A program made the position numbers and the translations under genes. From assembly GCA_029783825.1 (NCBI GenBank), contig JAREIK010009633.1:22501-86500 (forward strand): a stretch of 64,000 bases of DNA, written 5' to 3'. The notes under the pieces are model-generated. The model was not told the DNA's origin and did no database searches. It worked only from the letters and a program-made list of their open reading frames with translations. Positions within the stretch are counted from its first letter, which is position 1. Every line of letters begins with the position of its first letter. The stretch is from Sapria himalayana (taxonomy: Eukaryota > Streptophyta > Magnoliopsida > Malpighiales > Rafflesiaceae). Below are positions 27,100-51,819 of this stretch, piece by piece.

Positions 27100-28570
27100 T
27101 TAGAGATACGCGTATTTAATTATATAATCATATGCCATTTTATGTAAAAGTATTTATAACTATATTTATAATAATGTACACTATTTTTATAACTATATTT
27201 ATAACTTTAAATAATGAATTTGTAACTATATAATAATGTATAACTATAATTATAATTCTATATAACTATATTTTTAAAAAAATATACTATATGTATACTT
27301 ATATATAACTATATATAATTATATTTTACTAAATGTATACCTATAGAATTGGTAATTATTATTATATCTTTAACTACATACATATTTATAACTATATGTG
27401 TATAAAATATATAAATATATGTATAAATATGCAACACTCAATAAAATTAAATTTAACTATATTTGTAACTATATATATAAATATGTATTCATATAATTAA
27501 ATTAAAATATTTGTTTATAATGTTGTATATATTTATGTATAGCTACTTATCACTACTTGTATAAATTTATCTATATATAACTATTTGTTTAATTATATAT
27601 AACTAATTATAACTATATATATTATATGAATAATAATATATAACTATAAATAATTGTATCTTACTATATGTATACCTATAAACGCTTTATACATAACAAT
27701 ATTTTAATATATACTTTACAACAGATTTAATATATATTTGTATATATTTGTATATATTAGTATATAAAAAAGTATTTTACTATATTTATACCTATACATA
27801 ACTATATGATATATAAAATTAAATGAACAAATATATAAATCTACATGTATAAATATATGTTTAACTATATGTGTCACTACATGTATAACCACATGTAACT
27901 ATATTTATAATTACATGTATACCAACATACACCATTATGTTAAACTATATGTGTATAACTATATATAAATATTTGTATAACTAAATAAATGTCTATATAA
28001 TTATATATAACTATATTTGTAACTATATATACATATATGTATTAATATAATTAAAGCAAAATATTTTTTTTATAATGTTGTTTATATTTATGTATAACAA
28101 CTTATAACTAATTGTATGAATATATCTATATATAACTATATGTTTAATTATATATAACTATTTATAACTATATATTATATGTAAAATAATATATAACTAT
28201 AATAATTGTATCTTACTATGCGTATATCTTTTAAATTTTTATGCATAATTATATTTAAATTTTAGATTTATAGCTTATATTGAATATATACTTGTATATA
28301 GTAGGATATAAAAAAGTATTTTACTATATCTATACCTTTACATTACTATATGTATAAATATATAAATTTAAATGAATAAATATATAAACCTACATGTATA
28401 AATATACGTTTAACTAAATGTGTAACTATATGTATAACCACATGCAACTATATTTATAATTACATGTATAACAACATAAAACATTATTTTAAATTATATG
28501 TGTATAGCTATATATAAATATTTGTATATCTAAATAAATGTTTATATAATTATATATAACTATAATTAGA
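27100..28570 (+). repeat. AT-rich TATAACTATA repeat block with 544-bp period (element B)
   Basis: The block consists of TATAACTATA/TGTATAA motifs. A longer unit is repeated in tandem: GTATTTTACTATAT occurs at 27772 and 28316 (544 bp apart), each followed by CTACATGTATAAATATA, ATAACCACATG and TATAATTACATGTATA in the same order. The upstream half of the unit (TTTAATTATATATAACTA) also recurs at the same spacing. Related units are present in element C at 48780-49600. Confidence 0.85.
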
Positions 28571-28618
28571 GACAATTGCATTTGTTAAATAAAATGGTTT
28601 TTTTAACTAGGTACGAAA

Positions 28619-28933
28619 GATGATCGTGAATGGATGTAAAAGGGTAGAATAGTGAATCGAATGTTTTGTAATGAATGGGGTAATAAAGTTGAAAAATTTG
28701 TTGAGTTTGCTCTGAGACATCCTGAGTGTGTGAATGATTGTACAGATATATGGTGTCCTTGCACTTTAGTTAAATGTCAGAATAAAAAGTTTTTGAATAT
28801 TGAGACTGTGAAGATACATTTGTATAGAAATGGTTTTGTGGTGGATTATTATGTTTGGATATACCATGGTGAGAAGCAAATCCACCAGAGGTGTTCAAGT
28901 TCAACACGGGTGTCAGTAATCATTTTTTTTTAA
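28619..28933 (+). pseudogene. Transpos_assoc remnant of a TNPD gene
   Basis: The plus-strand frame starting GATGAT at 28619 reads DDREWM, then an in-frame TAA at 28637-28639, then NRMFCNEWGNKVEKFVEFAL, HPECV, a D-x-x-C-P-C-T-L-V-K-C motif, IETVKIHLYRNGFVVDYYVW and YHGE. This is the N-terminal transposase-associated domain found at the start of plant CACTA TNPD proteins, with its Cys cluster kept. The domain is followed by a stop at 28931-28933, and the tnp2 catalytic core that should follow is absent from the element. The preceding AG at 28609-28610 could be a splice acceptor. It is a leftover of an internal deletion. A first start codon after the stop lies at 28652. Confidence 0.85.
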
Positions 28934-28980
28934 TTGCTAATCATTTTTGTTCATTTCATTGCCTTATGTATTTTTTACAG

Positions 28981-30799
28981 ATATGGCATGTGGATAAGGC
29001 AGAGGCAGGATGTTGCATGGTCATACGAGTTATGGTATAGGCAGCACGGCCTCGTGTATGCCCGAAACTGGTAGAGGGTCATGGGTAGATGAGACGTCAC
29101 AATAGAGAAGGTTGTGAATGTACCACAACAGCAGCATCGGGTGACTGATCGACATAATGGTCCTGAGATTTTGATGAATGATCAAAAGACATGGGAGCGA
29201 TAATATGAAGATGTTGTAGAGTCTTCCCCATAGCACCATATAGATAAGAGTCTCCCTATTGCTTAGTTTGATTCGACAATTGATAATCTGTAAGATATAA
29301 AACTTAACAAATGATTTATCAATTTATTATTTTATTTCATACTTGCTAATAAATTTTTGGTTACAAGATGAAGTTAGAGCTGTCTGGTTCTATTTCTAGG
29401 GTTCTGAGGAGAATTTTTAGGAAGTCCTTTAAACCTAATGAACATTATGGAAGTCACTCACAGATAGAGGCAAATTGATGATTTGGAGAGAATTTAAGGT
29501 AAATATTACAACCTAAAAATCTTTACATCTTTTATTTATTCTTTTGTTTATTGATTAAAAATTATTTATTTATAATTGCAGAAAGTTTACAGGTGGACAC
29601 AGCTAAAGGAGGCGGTCAAAAGTGCATTCTACAAACATACTGCCAGTCGGTATAAAGATAGTGTGTACGATATCAAAGATAAATGGTTGAAGAAGAAAGA
29701 AAAAGATTCGAGTGTCCGGGACCATGTTTTCAAGGAGTGGCAGAGCAAATGGAAAGATATGGATTATAGGAAGAGGTGTTATAAATAAACCATTAATCAT
29801 CGCTTAGAGTGAGTTAGGGTGGGTAGAGGTATGTCTAGACACACTTGTCGTTCTCGCTCTATGCGTGAGCATGAATGAGCATTGGTATTATTTATAATTT
29901 ATACTTTTTATGTTGATTACTTGGTGAAATGTGTTCAATTATGCCTAAATTTTATTTCTCATAAAATTTTTTTTTTCAATAGAATTAACGTTTGTTTTGT
30001 GTGTAATTATAGACATGCAAGGAGGGTAAGAAGCCTAGTGACCCTCGCTTATTCAGATACATGCACACGAAGGCTCATGATGATCAGACTTTCATTTATA
30101 AGAGATCTCGTGCAACTAATGTAAGTTTCATTAAAAAAAATAACTTTTTTTGTTTGAATATAAATTGAAATACTTTTCGTGCATTTTTATTAGGCAAGAT
30201 ATGAGTTAATGTTAGATTTCGTGACTCAAGCATATTCTCAATCTGCTTAAGGTTCATGTGATGGTGTAATAAGTAGTTCTCATTCTTGAGCTCCACCAGT
30301 TGATATGAATTAGATTTTATATGTAGTTGTTGATGGTAATGAGAAAATACCCGTCTATTGCATCAGTTCGTCGACATCATCATTTTACTCACATAGACGA
30401 TCAGACTATGAAGCTGAATTTTTAGGACCAGTTTCGAATTTGTTCTCAAAGATGGAGGAATTTTATGACGGGATGCGAAATGAGATACAGTATTAGTTGG
30501 CTGGTACCGAGCGACGCATGATCGACCATGAGGATGATAGGGATGAATTGTGTATGCATTTTGACTGGCTTACAAAGAAGTTTCAGGAAAAAGGACTACA
30601 GTTCAACCCTGATGATTTACCTTGGATTGTTTGGCATAATGCGACAGCTACAACATCTACTCCATCACCTATAGCAACACCTGCAGCAACTACATCAGGA
30701 CTAGCAATAGCAGACAACTCTAGCCCAGTACCCAACATCTCAACGTGTGGACCAGAAATATCGCAGAATAATGATTATGAAACTAGGTTGGATGATTAA
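28981..30799 (+). pseudogene. Broken TNPA-like gene of element B (Transposase_24)
   Basis: Exons can be followed with GT-AG borders. The first clear exon (29368-29498) is followed by one starting at 29582 that reads KVYRWTQLKEAVKSAFYKHT, SRYKDSVYDIKDKWLKKK and, after a TAA at 29786-29788 and a TGA, SRHTCRSRSMREHE. The next (30013-30120) reads CKEGKKPSDPRLFRYMHTKA and HDDQTFIYKRSRATN, and the last (30194-30799) reads ARYELMLDFVTQAYSQS, then SSFYSHRRSDYEAE and PVSNLFSKMEEF. The region from 30497 is charged (ERRMIDHEDDRDELCMHFDW) and ends in an S/T/P-rich tail. These are hallmarks of the Transposase_24-type DNA-binding protein of plant CACTA elements. At least seven in-frame stops make it non-functional. 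The 5' limit before 29368 is uncertain: 28981-29280 holds exon-like but stop-ridden sequence after a TTTTTTACAG acceptor. Confidence 0.85.
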
Positions 30800-31030
30800 G
30801 TTTATTACAAACATTTTTTTTCAATGCCTTAAAGGTTGATAATGGATTTCATTTTTTTTATTTTCTCTTAATTTATTTAATATATATATATATGCAGTAT
30901 ATATAGTTGTTTACTGGAGTTAATTAGATTTTTTTGTTGTGTTATTTGTATATGTTTCTGTAGCGACTGCATCAAACTAGATGTTTTTTAGGATTTTATT
31001 TTTTGTGTTTTATGTTCTAGTTTCAGTAGA

Positions 31031-31586
31031 AACTACTGCAAACCGAAAAAAATAGATTCGGTCGGTGATTGCCGATCGAATTGCGACCAAACCGCTCAAA
31101 ATTTTTTATTATCAATTGTCAGTAAAAGGTCACCAAATGGTAGGAAATACTTTTGGAGATCAATTACCGACTAATAATTTTAAAAGATTTTGGTTAGTTT
31201 TTGGATGCAATTTTTTCAATAATTACCGACCATTTACTGAGAAAGTCCTTTTGGTCGAAATGGTTGGAATTTAGTCGGTAATTATTTGTTGGTGATTGAT
31301 CGATAAATGGTCATTAAACATCGACCATTTGGTGACCATATACCGACCTAATTATTTTGGTTGGAAAATTGTCAGAATATAGTCGGTAATTATTTGTCGG
31401 TAGAGGGTCACTAAATGGTCGATAATTTACTGAAGACTATTTTTTTGTGGATAAAAAAATTATCGATGAAGAAAATTGTGACAAAATATTTTGGTCGGTA
31501 AATGGTCAGTATTTGTGTTACCGAACAAAAAACACTAAATTACCGATGACAATAATTGATCGGTAATTTGGTGAATTTTAGTAGTG
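31031..31586. repeat. Right subterminal arm of element B, ACCGACCA motif cluster
   Basis: About a dozen forms of TCGGTAATT, ATTACCGACCA and AATGGTC lie in both orientations between GATTCGGTCGG (31056) and the terminus. They mirror the left arm. The 69-codon frame at 31065-31274 is an accident of these motifs. Confidence 0.85.
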
Positions 31587-43657
<12,071 letters not shown>

Positions 43658-43926
43658 CACTACAAAAAATGTCAATTTAGCTAGGAAAATTTATATAGTG
43701 ATCATTCTCTAGCTAAATTACGAGGTATTAGCTAGAGAATAGTAAGGGATTTCTGATTTTGTATTGAAATAAAATTTAGTGATGAATTAGCAATGAAATT
43801 TTACATTTGAAAATATTCCCTCATTATTTTATTCATAAATTTAGTGATAGATATACCGACATAATTTTTATATCTAATTATATCCAGAATTAATTCGGCG
43901 CTATTTTTTTTTTGTAAATTTTAATG

Positions 43927-44283
43927 CAATGAAAAGCAGTAAATATAGCAATTGATTTAGCAATGAAATATCCCTAGCTATTTACATCTAGAATATAGAT
44001 ATGGATTTAGAGATAGAATTTCACTAGCTAATTACATCCATGATATAGAGATGGATTTTGTGATGGAATTTTCCTTGCTAATTACATATTTGATATAGGG
44101 ACAGATTTAGCAACATATTTTTATAGCTAATTACAACCAAAATATAGCAATGGATTTAGCGAGGTATTTTCTCTAGTTAATTAGATCTGGAATATAGCGC
44201 CATATTTAGTGATAAAATTTGTCTAGCCAATTACATCCTTGATATAACAATAGATTTCGTGATGAAATTTCCGTAGCTAATTA
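43927..44283 (+). repeat. 50-bp subterminal tandem repeat of element C
   Basis: Seven repeats of a GCTAATTACATCC...GATATAG..ATGGATTT.G.GATG.AATTT unit have G(C/T)(T/C)AA or GCTA starts at 43977, 44027, 44077, 44126, 44176, 44226 and 44276, so the spacing is 50, 50, 49, 50, 50 and 50. A further partial unit precedes them. Regular subterminal repeats of this kind are candidate binding sites for the TNPA-like protein. Confidence 0.92.
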
Positions 44284-45261
44284 GTTTAAGAAAAAATCTA
44301 TTCATAAATAATTATCTGAATTTATTTTTTTACAATTTTATAAAAATTTCGAAGCGATTATTCCTTAAATTTTTACTTTCTCAAAACATATGCATTTAGC
44401 AAGGGATTTTTCCCCTACTATTTGGGCTAGTGATAATTTTCGTTGCTAATTTATAATAATTTTATATTTTTTAAAATTATTTATTTTAATATTTTATTTA
44501 ATTTTTTATATTATAGGTATTTCGTGGTCTATAGAATAGCTATCCTTGAAACACACAATCTCCTCATATAATTATAAAAATATGATATTATTAATAAAAA
44601 ATTTCATAAATATATATATACAAATAAAAATTTATAGTAGATAAGTCAAATTATTATTTTTTTGATTATAAATTAATTAAAATATTATAAAAAATATTTT
44701 TATGAAATTTTTAATTATGATATTTAAATATTTGTATTAAAAAAATAATATAATTTATTATTTATAAATAAATTTTTTGAAATTATTTTAATTAATAAAT
44801 TAACATAAATAAAAATTCCTAATGATAAAAAGCTAAAATAAATATTTATTTGATTAAATAAAAAAATTTATAAAATTATATGAATTAAGAATAAACAAGT
44901 AAATATTAATATTATTTCTATATTTATAAAATATGTTAATGATTATAGAAATCTTTTAAAAAAATAATGACTAAAATATTTAAAAATTTAGAATAATAAA
45001 AAAAAATTTCAAATAAAAAAAACTCAAATTTTTTATAAAATTGAAAAGAAAATAATTTGAATTTTAAAATTAATACAGAGATGTTTTAATAACATTAAAA
45101 AAATTTTGATTATTTAAAAAATAAATATCTAAGTGTGATTATTAAATGAATACTTTAAAGATTCAAATTAATAATGACTAAAAGATTCAAAATTTATGCC
45201 TTTATAATTATTCCATATTATATTAATACAAAATAAATTAAATTCTTAAAAACTTATAACC

Positions 45262-45309
<48 letters not shown>

Positions 45310-48300
45310 AAATACTTTATTATTATATTATTTTATTTTATTTATTTATGAAATAATATAATTTATGGTTAAATAAAAATATATTTCATATTTTTTATTT
45401 AAATTATTTATTTTTTATAATTTTTGTTTACTTTTATATTTTTGTATCTTTATTTTCTATATATTTGCTTCAACTTTTTGTTTTTATAGTTTACGTGAAA
45501 AAATAATGCTAAGGCATTAAGCACTAAAAATTTGTTCTAACTTTCAATGACAACGAGAGGAGAAGAAAAACAGGACTACGAGAGCAACCTACAACAAATA
45601 TTCTAACAAACATTGTATTTAAGTTTTTCTAATAAACAATTTTTTCTAATATTTATATAAATATTATATCAGAAAAGCCTATATATGTTTTAAAAATTAA
45701 ATTATGGAAATTTAAAATTTATTAATAAATTTTAATAAAATAGAATTGATGAAAGTTATTTTAAAAATAATCTTATATTAGTATTTTTGAGTAAATAGAA
45801 AATAACAAATTTCAATAATTTGGGTTTGGGTCGGGCGGTATAATTACAAAAATTTTTAAACATTATCGTATTTTTGTTTAATGGCATAAAAATTCAGAAT
45901 AATGTTACAATGTTTTTAAGTTAATGTTTTTTTTAATTAATGATGCTGATTACTAATCATATAATAAATTAATTTGTTTCAATTTTTTGAAGTAGCTTCG
46001 TGATTATAACCACAAAAAATTCAAAATGTTCAATTAAAAATTAAATATTTAATAATTTTATCAATATATTTATTATTGAAAAACATAAATATACTTTAAT
46101 CAATATACATTTAAATTAAATTTTATTGACAAACATAAATAAAATAATTAAATGTATTTGTTGGAGGAGACATGAGAGCTCATGATTTTGTGACTATCAA
46201 TATTTAGTGAGGGATAGTTCAAGTTGACTCGGGGAGACGAGGAGAAGAGGATGATCACATCTCAGAATTTTGATGCCACAAGCTACGGCAATAGTCGATC
46301 AGAAGTTTTACGAGCACATCACAAGTCATGTTCATACAGACGTAGTTTAGTTTTTATAGAATATTTGAGTTTTATTTTTTTTTAATTTTCCACCATTTTT
46401 TTCTTTTTTCTTCTATTTCCATATCATTATATGATTTGGACTATACACCATTAATAAAACAATAAATGGTTAGTATAAACTTTGTTTTTTTTACTGTTTA
46501 ATTTTTTAGAGTTTTATTGATTTCAAATACTAAATGTTTGCATATTGTTTTATGCTTCTGTATCTTAAGAAAAATAATTATGCTTAATGTTTTCTGCTTC
46601 AGTAACTTGTGAAAAAATAAATCCTAATGTTTATGGGTTCTATTTTTGTTGTCTTTGAATATGATTACAATATAGAAAGATATCCAATTAAATAATGGTA
46701 ATTGATAAGTTATTATACTTTTTTGGTAAGTTACTTGTGCCATGGAAGTGTGAGAAACAATCAAAGGTGTAAATATCATTAGTAGAGGCAGAATATTGGG
46801 CTGAGTTTCATTTACCTATGAACTCACTTGGTTGAGTACTTGTTGAAGGATTGAAAATTCCATGAGCATAAGAAATATATTGAATTAGATTGTCACATAA
46901 TCAATTAGAAAATTCAAATTGTAAAATTTAAAACATCTTATATGTAATCATGAAAGCAAATCACAAATTTATTAACTAGGCAATTATAAGACCTAGTTAT
47001 TCACATGCACCTTAGCATGGTGGGAGTTATTGACAAACATAGTTCAACATGAAGAGAAGTATTCAAGTAAAGAAAATATGCATTCAATTAGCATTCACTT
47101 TTAATTAATATTCAAAATAGTTATAAGAGTGATTTGTAGATCAAACATTCAACTGGCATTTAGGCTAGAGTAATTTTAGGATTGTGACTTTTTCATGACT
47201 TTATGTATAACTAAAATAGCTTTTTTTGCACTTGTATACAATAGGTATCCTTATATAATTCAATCATTTAAATACATAATAGCTCTTTTCCATGATTACT
47301 AGTGTGGTTTGTGGTTTTGTTGGTGATCAAATTAAGATCGTGCGTGATTTAATGACATTCATATTATGAACCAGAGATAAGTAGTATTCATGATTATCAC
47401 TATATAAACTAGGATCAATAACATGGAATAGAGTAGTTGATGTGAGTAGGTAAAATTTTTATTATGTTAGAGCCCATAATTTTAAAAATGCATACTTATC
47501 CAATTATTTTCTACACAATAGATGAATCAATTTTAATTTTCATAAGATATTATTGATTATATCATGATTTTGAATATTGAAGTTTTAAATGTATAAAAGT
47601 CATCTTTGTTATCAAATTTTGTTAATCATTATTCTTCAAAAAAAAATGGTCCTTAATAGTCAATCATAATTTGAAAGAGCTAAATCATCAATGTTCAGTA
47701 GGTAGAAGAGAAGGATTAGTAAACTTTTTCTTCATATGATATTACATTATTTTTTTCCATGAAGCCTTATGTTTTTCCAAATTATTCAGAAACATTAAAA
47801 TTTGTTCAATGATTTTTTTTTTTGAAAATATTAGATTATATTTATAATTAATAATATTTAGAGCACATTTTTATAATAATATTAGTTAAAAATTTTCATA
47901 ATTCAATTAAGGTTAATGACACTGAAATTTTTTTGATGTTATATATATCATTGATGTAAGTATTGGATATGTTGTATGTTTTAGATATTTATATTGGGAG
48001 GCACAATGTTTTTTAATAAAAATCTATAAATTTATTGGACATATTTATCAATATTTCTATTGTGTTTCGTTGTCACTAATGTTATTGATAAATTATCAAT
48101 GTTTTTTGTGTGTTCTAAGATTTTAAATGCATGCTGATTGAAAATTGGAGAATACTCATCAATATTTTTCTTTAGTGTTCACTCTTTGATACAATAAATT
48201 AAATATTATTGATGGATTTTTTATGCATTTAATAACATTTTAAGATTTATTTGTAAATATGTTATTTCATGTTTTGATAATTTTGAATGATTTTCACAAT

Positions 48301-48779
48301 TTTTTATAATGATGCTTAACATCATTATTAGTTTTTTCCTGTACTATCCTATTAACATGATATTTGATAATGTTTATTAACATTTCATGATGCTTGCTTT
48401 TTTTATGATCATTATATTATATTTTAATAAAAATACATTTAGAATATAACTTTTATTTTTTCTATGTAGATTTTTTAAAACATGAAAAGACATCTAAAAT
48501 ATATCAAATTATATTCCATGAAGAATATATCAAAATTATGTGGTAGACAATTAACATTTTAATTTTTCTCAATCATAATTTTTTTAATTTTCAAATTATG
48601 CCATATCATTTTTTTAACAATTTGATTTATGAGATGCATATCTTGAAACACGTAGCATGAAATTGAATTGCCTCAAATGCTTTGATATTACCTTCAAAAA
48701 CTACTTAAAATAAACTACATGTATTTAAATATTTTTAAATATCAATAATTTTTATAAATTATTTACAACATATATTTAA
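44284..48779. other. AT-rich interior of element C, no gene recognised
   Basis: This is mostly AT-rich sequence. An (AT)n tract lies at about 45262-45306. Small less-biased patches occur at 45540-45600 (CAACGAGAGGAGAAG) and 46170-46340 (GACTCGGGGAGACGAGGAG), which might be remnants of an exon, but no frame stays open. From 46340 to 48779 I see only AT-rich filler. Confidence 0.5.
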
Positions 48780-49528
48780 TATTGATTTTTATATATTAAT
48801 ATATAAAAATGTATTTTACTATATCTATACCTATACATAACTATATGTATAAATATATAAAATTAAATGTTACAAATATATACCTACATGTATAAATATA
48901 AGTTTAACTAAATGTTTAACTAAATGTGTAACTAAATGTATAACCACATGTAACTATATTTATAATTACATGTATAACAACATACAACATTATGTTTAAC
49001 TATATTTATATTACTAAATATAAATATTTGTATAACTATATAAAACTCTATATAATTAAATATAATTATATTTGGAACTATGTATACAAATATGTAAATC
49101 TATATATTTGTAAATTTATTTAAATATCAATAATTTTATTATATTATTAACAACATATATTTAATATACTTTTTTATATATTAATATATAAAAATGTATT
49201 TTACTATATCTATACCAATACATAACTATATGTATAAATATATAAAATTAAATGAAAAAATATATATACCTACATGTATAAATATAAGTTTAATTACATG
49301 TGTAACTATATGTATAACATGTAACTAGTTTTATAATTACATGTATAACAACTTATAATATTATGTTCGCTATATGTGTATAACTATATATACATATTTT
49401 TATAACTATATAAAACTATATATAATTAAATATAACTATATTTATAACTATGTATACATATATGTAAATCTATATATTTGTTTATAACTTTATATACATT
49501 TATGTATAACTACATATACCTACTAGTA

Positions 49529-49564
<36 letters not shown>

Positions 49565-49600
49565 TAACTATATATAACTATTTATAACTGCATATACTAG
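48780..49600 (+). repeat. TATAACTATA repeat block with 385-bp period (element C)
   Basis: GTATTTTACTATATCTATACC occurs at 48811 and 49196 (385 bp apart). Both copies are followed by CATAACTATATGTATAAATA, CCTACATGTATAAATATA and TATAATTACATGTATAACAA. The unit is homologous to that in element B (27100-28570). A (AT)n run at about 49528-49560 lies near its end. Confidence 0.87.
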
Positions 49601-49838
49601 ATGTTTTCATAAACTTATTATAAAATATTCATAAAAAACACAATTTCTCATATTTTTGAAAGTTAAAATTTGTAAATGAAAATTCTCTCTTATAATTTTC
49701 TATCTATAAACAATATTAAAAATTCAAGTTCATGATAATTTATATTGGAAATATATTTTCCTCTTTGGTACATATAGTCAAAAAAAACACAAATGATGTT
49801 AAAGTATATAAAACCCACTAAAGTTATGAGGATAGTTT

Positions 49839-50066
49839 ACGTGTGTGTGTGTGTGTGTGTGTGAAGTGTGTGTGTGTTTCAGGTTGAAAACTATAATGTT
49901 TTTGAAAAATATTCAAACATATGCACACAAACACACACACACATATATATGCACAAACATACACATATATATACATACATGCATAAATATACATACATAC
50001 ATACATATATACACATACATAAATATATACCTACATACATACACATGTATACACATACATATATAC

Positions 50067-50097
<31 letters not shown>

Positions 50098-50275
50098 CAT
50101 ACACACACGCACACACACACATATATACATACATACATACATATATGATAAATACATACATACATACATACATATATGCTAAATACTTACATACATACAT
50201 ACAAATATGCTAAATACATAGAAACATATAAGCTATATACATACATATATGCTATATATATAAATTTTAACTTTA
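49839..50275 (+). repeat. (GT)n, (ACAT)n and (AC)n microsatellite cluster
   Basis: A (GT)n run of about 11 units starts at 49841. After a 60-bp unique stretch there follow (AC)n and ACATACAT tetranucleotide arrays to about 50215, then ATATGCTAAATACATA units to 50275. Overlapping open frames on both strands (Y-I-H-T or C-V-C-V peptides) are repeat translations. Confidence 0.93.
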
Positions 50276-50389
50276 TGTGTATATAGTGACAATAAATCTA
50301 AGGAACATTTATAATATACTAAAATAGAAATATTTTATTTTTAAACATTTTTTACTAAACATGAAAATGAGTTATTTTTTTGTAAATAT

Positions 50390-51750
50390 TTTATAATTAA
50401 TATACCAAAGCACATATGGTGGGGAATACAAAGGCCCAAAATGAAATATTTTATGAGCCAATAATATTTGTGATTGCAATAATACATGATATTAATAATA
50501 ATAAAACAAGTTATCATTTTGATTTAAATGATGAGAAATAATATTATAAAATATTTTGATATGAATTTATATTTGTGTAACTAATATTTACAGCTTGTTG
50601 CCCACACCTTATCACATGATAATAAATGCAACATCTATGCTACATATTACATACAATATAGGATTGCGTAGATGTTTCACTCAAATCACAAATATGTTTA
50701 CAAAAGGAACAGAGGAATAATAACACTTTTTTAGCATCAAAATTGAAATTTCCACCAATGAACCCCTGCCACTTGTCTAAATTCATAAAAACATGTTAAC
50801 TCCCACAATAGGCTAACATATATAAAAATCTAGAACATTTCTACACACACACACACACACACACACAAATAAAGGAAGAGGAATTCTACAAAAGCAAACA
50901 TATGAACATGAGAAACTAATAGTGGTAATGTAAAGTAGATTACTGCTTTGCCTTCAATCGCTTTACTGGAGCATTACAATATCTATGCATCCACAAGCAA
51001 TGTATTTCATAGGATTAGAGAATCAATATCTGAGATTATGAAATACATATAGTTACTTGAGTAGCTAATGATATACTTGTGGGGTGTGTATCTTTCTTGA
51101 ATAATGCACTACAAACAAAGAAAACCTTGGGGGGGCTTGCAAGTGGTTCATCATTTGAGGTATCATTTATCTTTATTCTAGTTTTTTTCTTTTCTTTTCC
51201 GATTAACCTAATAATGAATCTTTGCAAGACATTGGATGTAAGATACATGAAAAAATTCTGATTCAAAGCTTTCAGACTATGCCATGGTCCATCCTATGCA
51301 TGGGTCCCATCTTTACTGATTTTAGCTGGATCAAAAGGAGGTCGAGTTCTAATATCTTCATTATTCCTGAAACATTTTATTTTTTGCACTCTATTTTTCT
51401 CTAAACATCAGTGTTGGACATCTTTTAGATATTTGTTGAAGTTGTATGACTATCAACTCAGATTTGTGTTTGTTCATGTTTATAATTACTATTTATATAT
51501 ATATGTAAATATATTTGTGTATCCAAATATTTTGGGTAAAGTTTTAGTTTATAATATGTATGTAAATGTTTTGATTTGTCCTCTTGGTGATAGGAACAAC
51601 ACCTTAGCTTTTGAAGCTGTAAGATGGACAAAAAAATTATGGTCCCATGCAAATACAGGTTTGTTCTTGACACTCTTATTTCGTGCAGATCTACGTCCTC
51701 CTGTGCATTGCATTTTTTTGTAATTTTTTCGTTGTTTCTTTCAGGTTTTC
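50390..51750. other. Moderately complex unique segment in element C
   Basis: Unlike the rest of C, this segment is not simple repeat and is less AT-rich. Several short frames on both strands (for example 51036-51266 minus, PLASPPKVFFVCSALFKKD; 51433-51723 plus, with CPLGDRNNTLAFEAVRWTKK) overlap one another, so the coding strand cannot be decided. An (AC)n run sits at about 50844-50867. It could be a captured host gene fragment or a decayed part of the transposon's own gene. I recognise no family. Confidence 0.35.
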
Positions 51751-51756
51751 TTATAG

Positions 51757-51786
51757 TATATACTATAGTATATATTTATACTGTAG

Positions 51787-51819
<33 letters not shown>

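Larger units (their letters stand above)
25363..31586 (+). mobile_element. CACTA element B, 6.2 kb, internally deleted
   Basis: The left end at 25363 reads CACTACTAAAAATT and the right end at 31586 reads AATTTTAGTAGTG, so the terminal inverted repeats match over about 12 bp. The three bases GAT flank both ends (25360-25362 and 31587-31589), as expected for a 3-bp CACTA target duplication, although GAT is common in this array. Both arms are crowded with ACCGACCA/TGGTCGGTAA motifs. Inside are a plus-strand Transpos_assoc remnant and a broken TNPA-like gene; the TNPD catalytic part is missing. Its ends and subterminal motifs differ from those of A and C, so it belongs to a different family. Confidence 0.93.

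Noticed and set aside
29603..29800. Minus-strand 65-codon frame
   Set aside because: It is antisense to the well-matched TNPA-like exon of element B.
31065..31274. Plus-strand 69-codon frame in element B's right arm
   Set aside because: It is composed of the repeated TCGGTAATTACCGAC subterminal motifs; homologous motifs in the left arm are not open.
46170..46340. Possible exon in element C with a GC-richer patch
   Set aside because: No frame stays open for more than about 20 codons and no motif is recognised, so it is mentioned only as part of the interior region.
49824..50213. Overlapping frames on both strands encoding Y-I-H-T or C-V-C-V peptides
   Set aside because: They are produced by (GT)n, (AC)n and (ACAT)n microsatellites.
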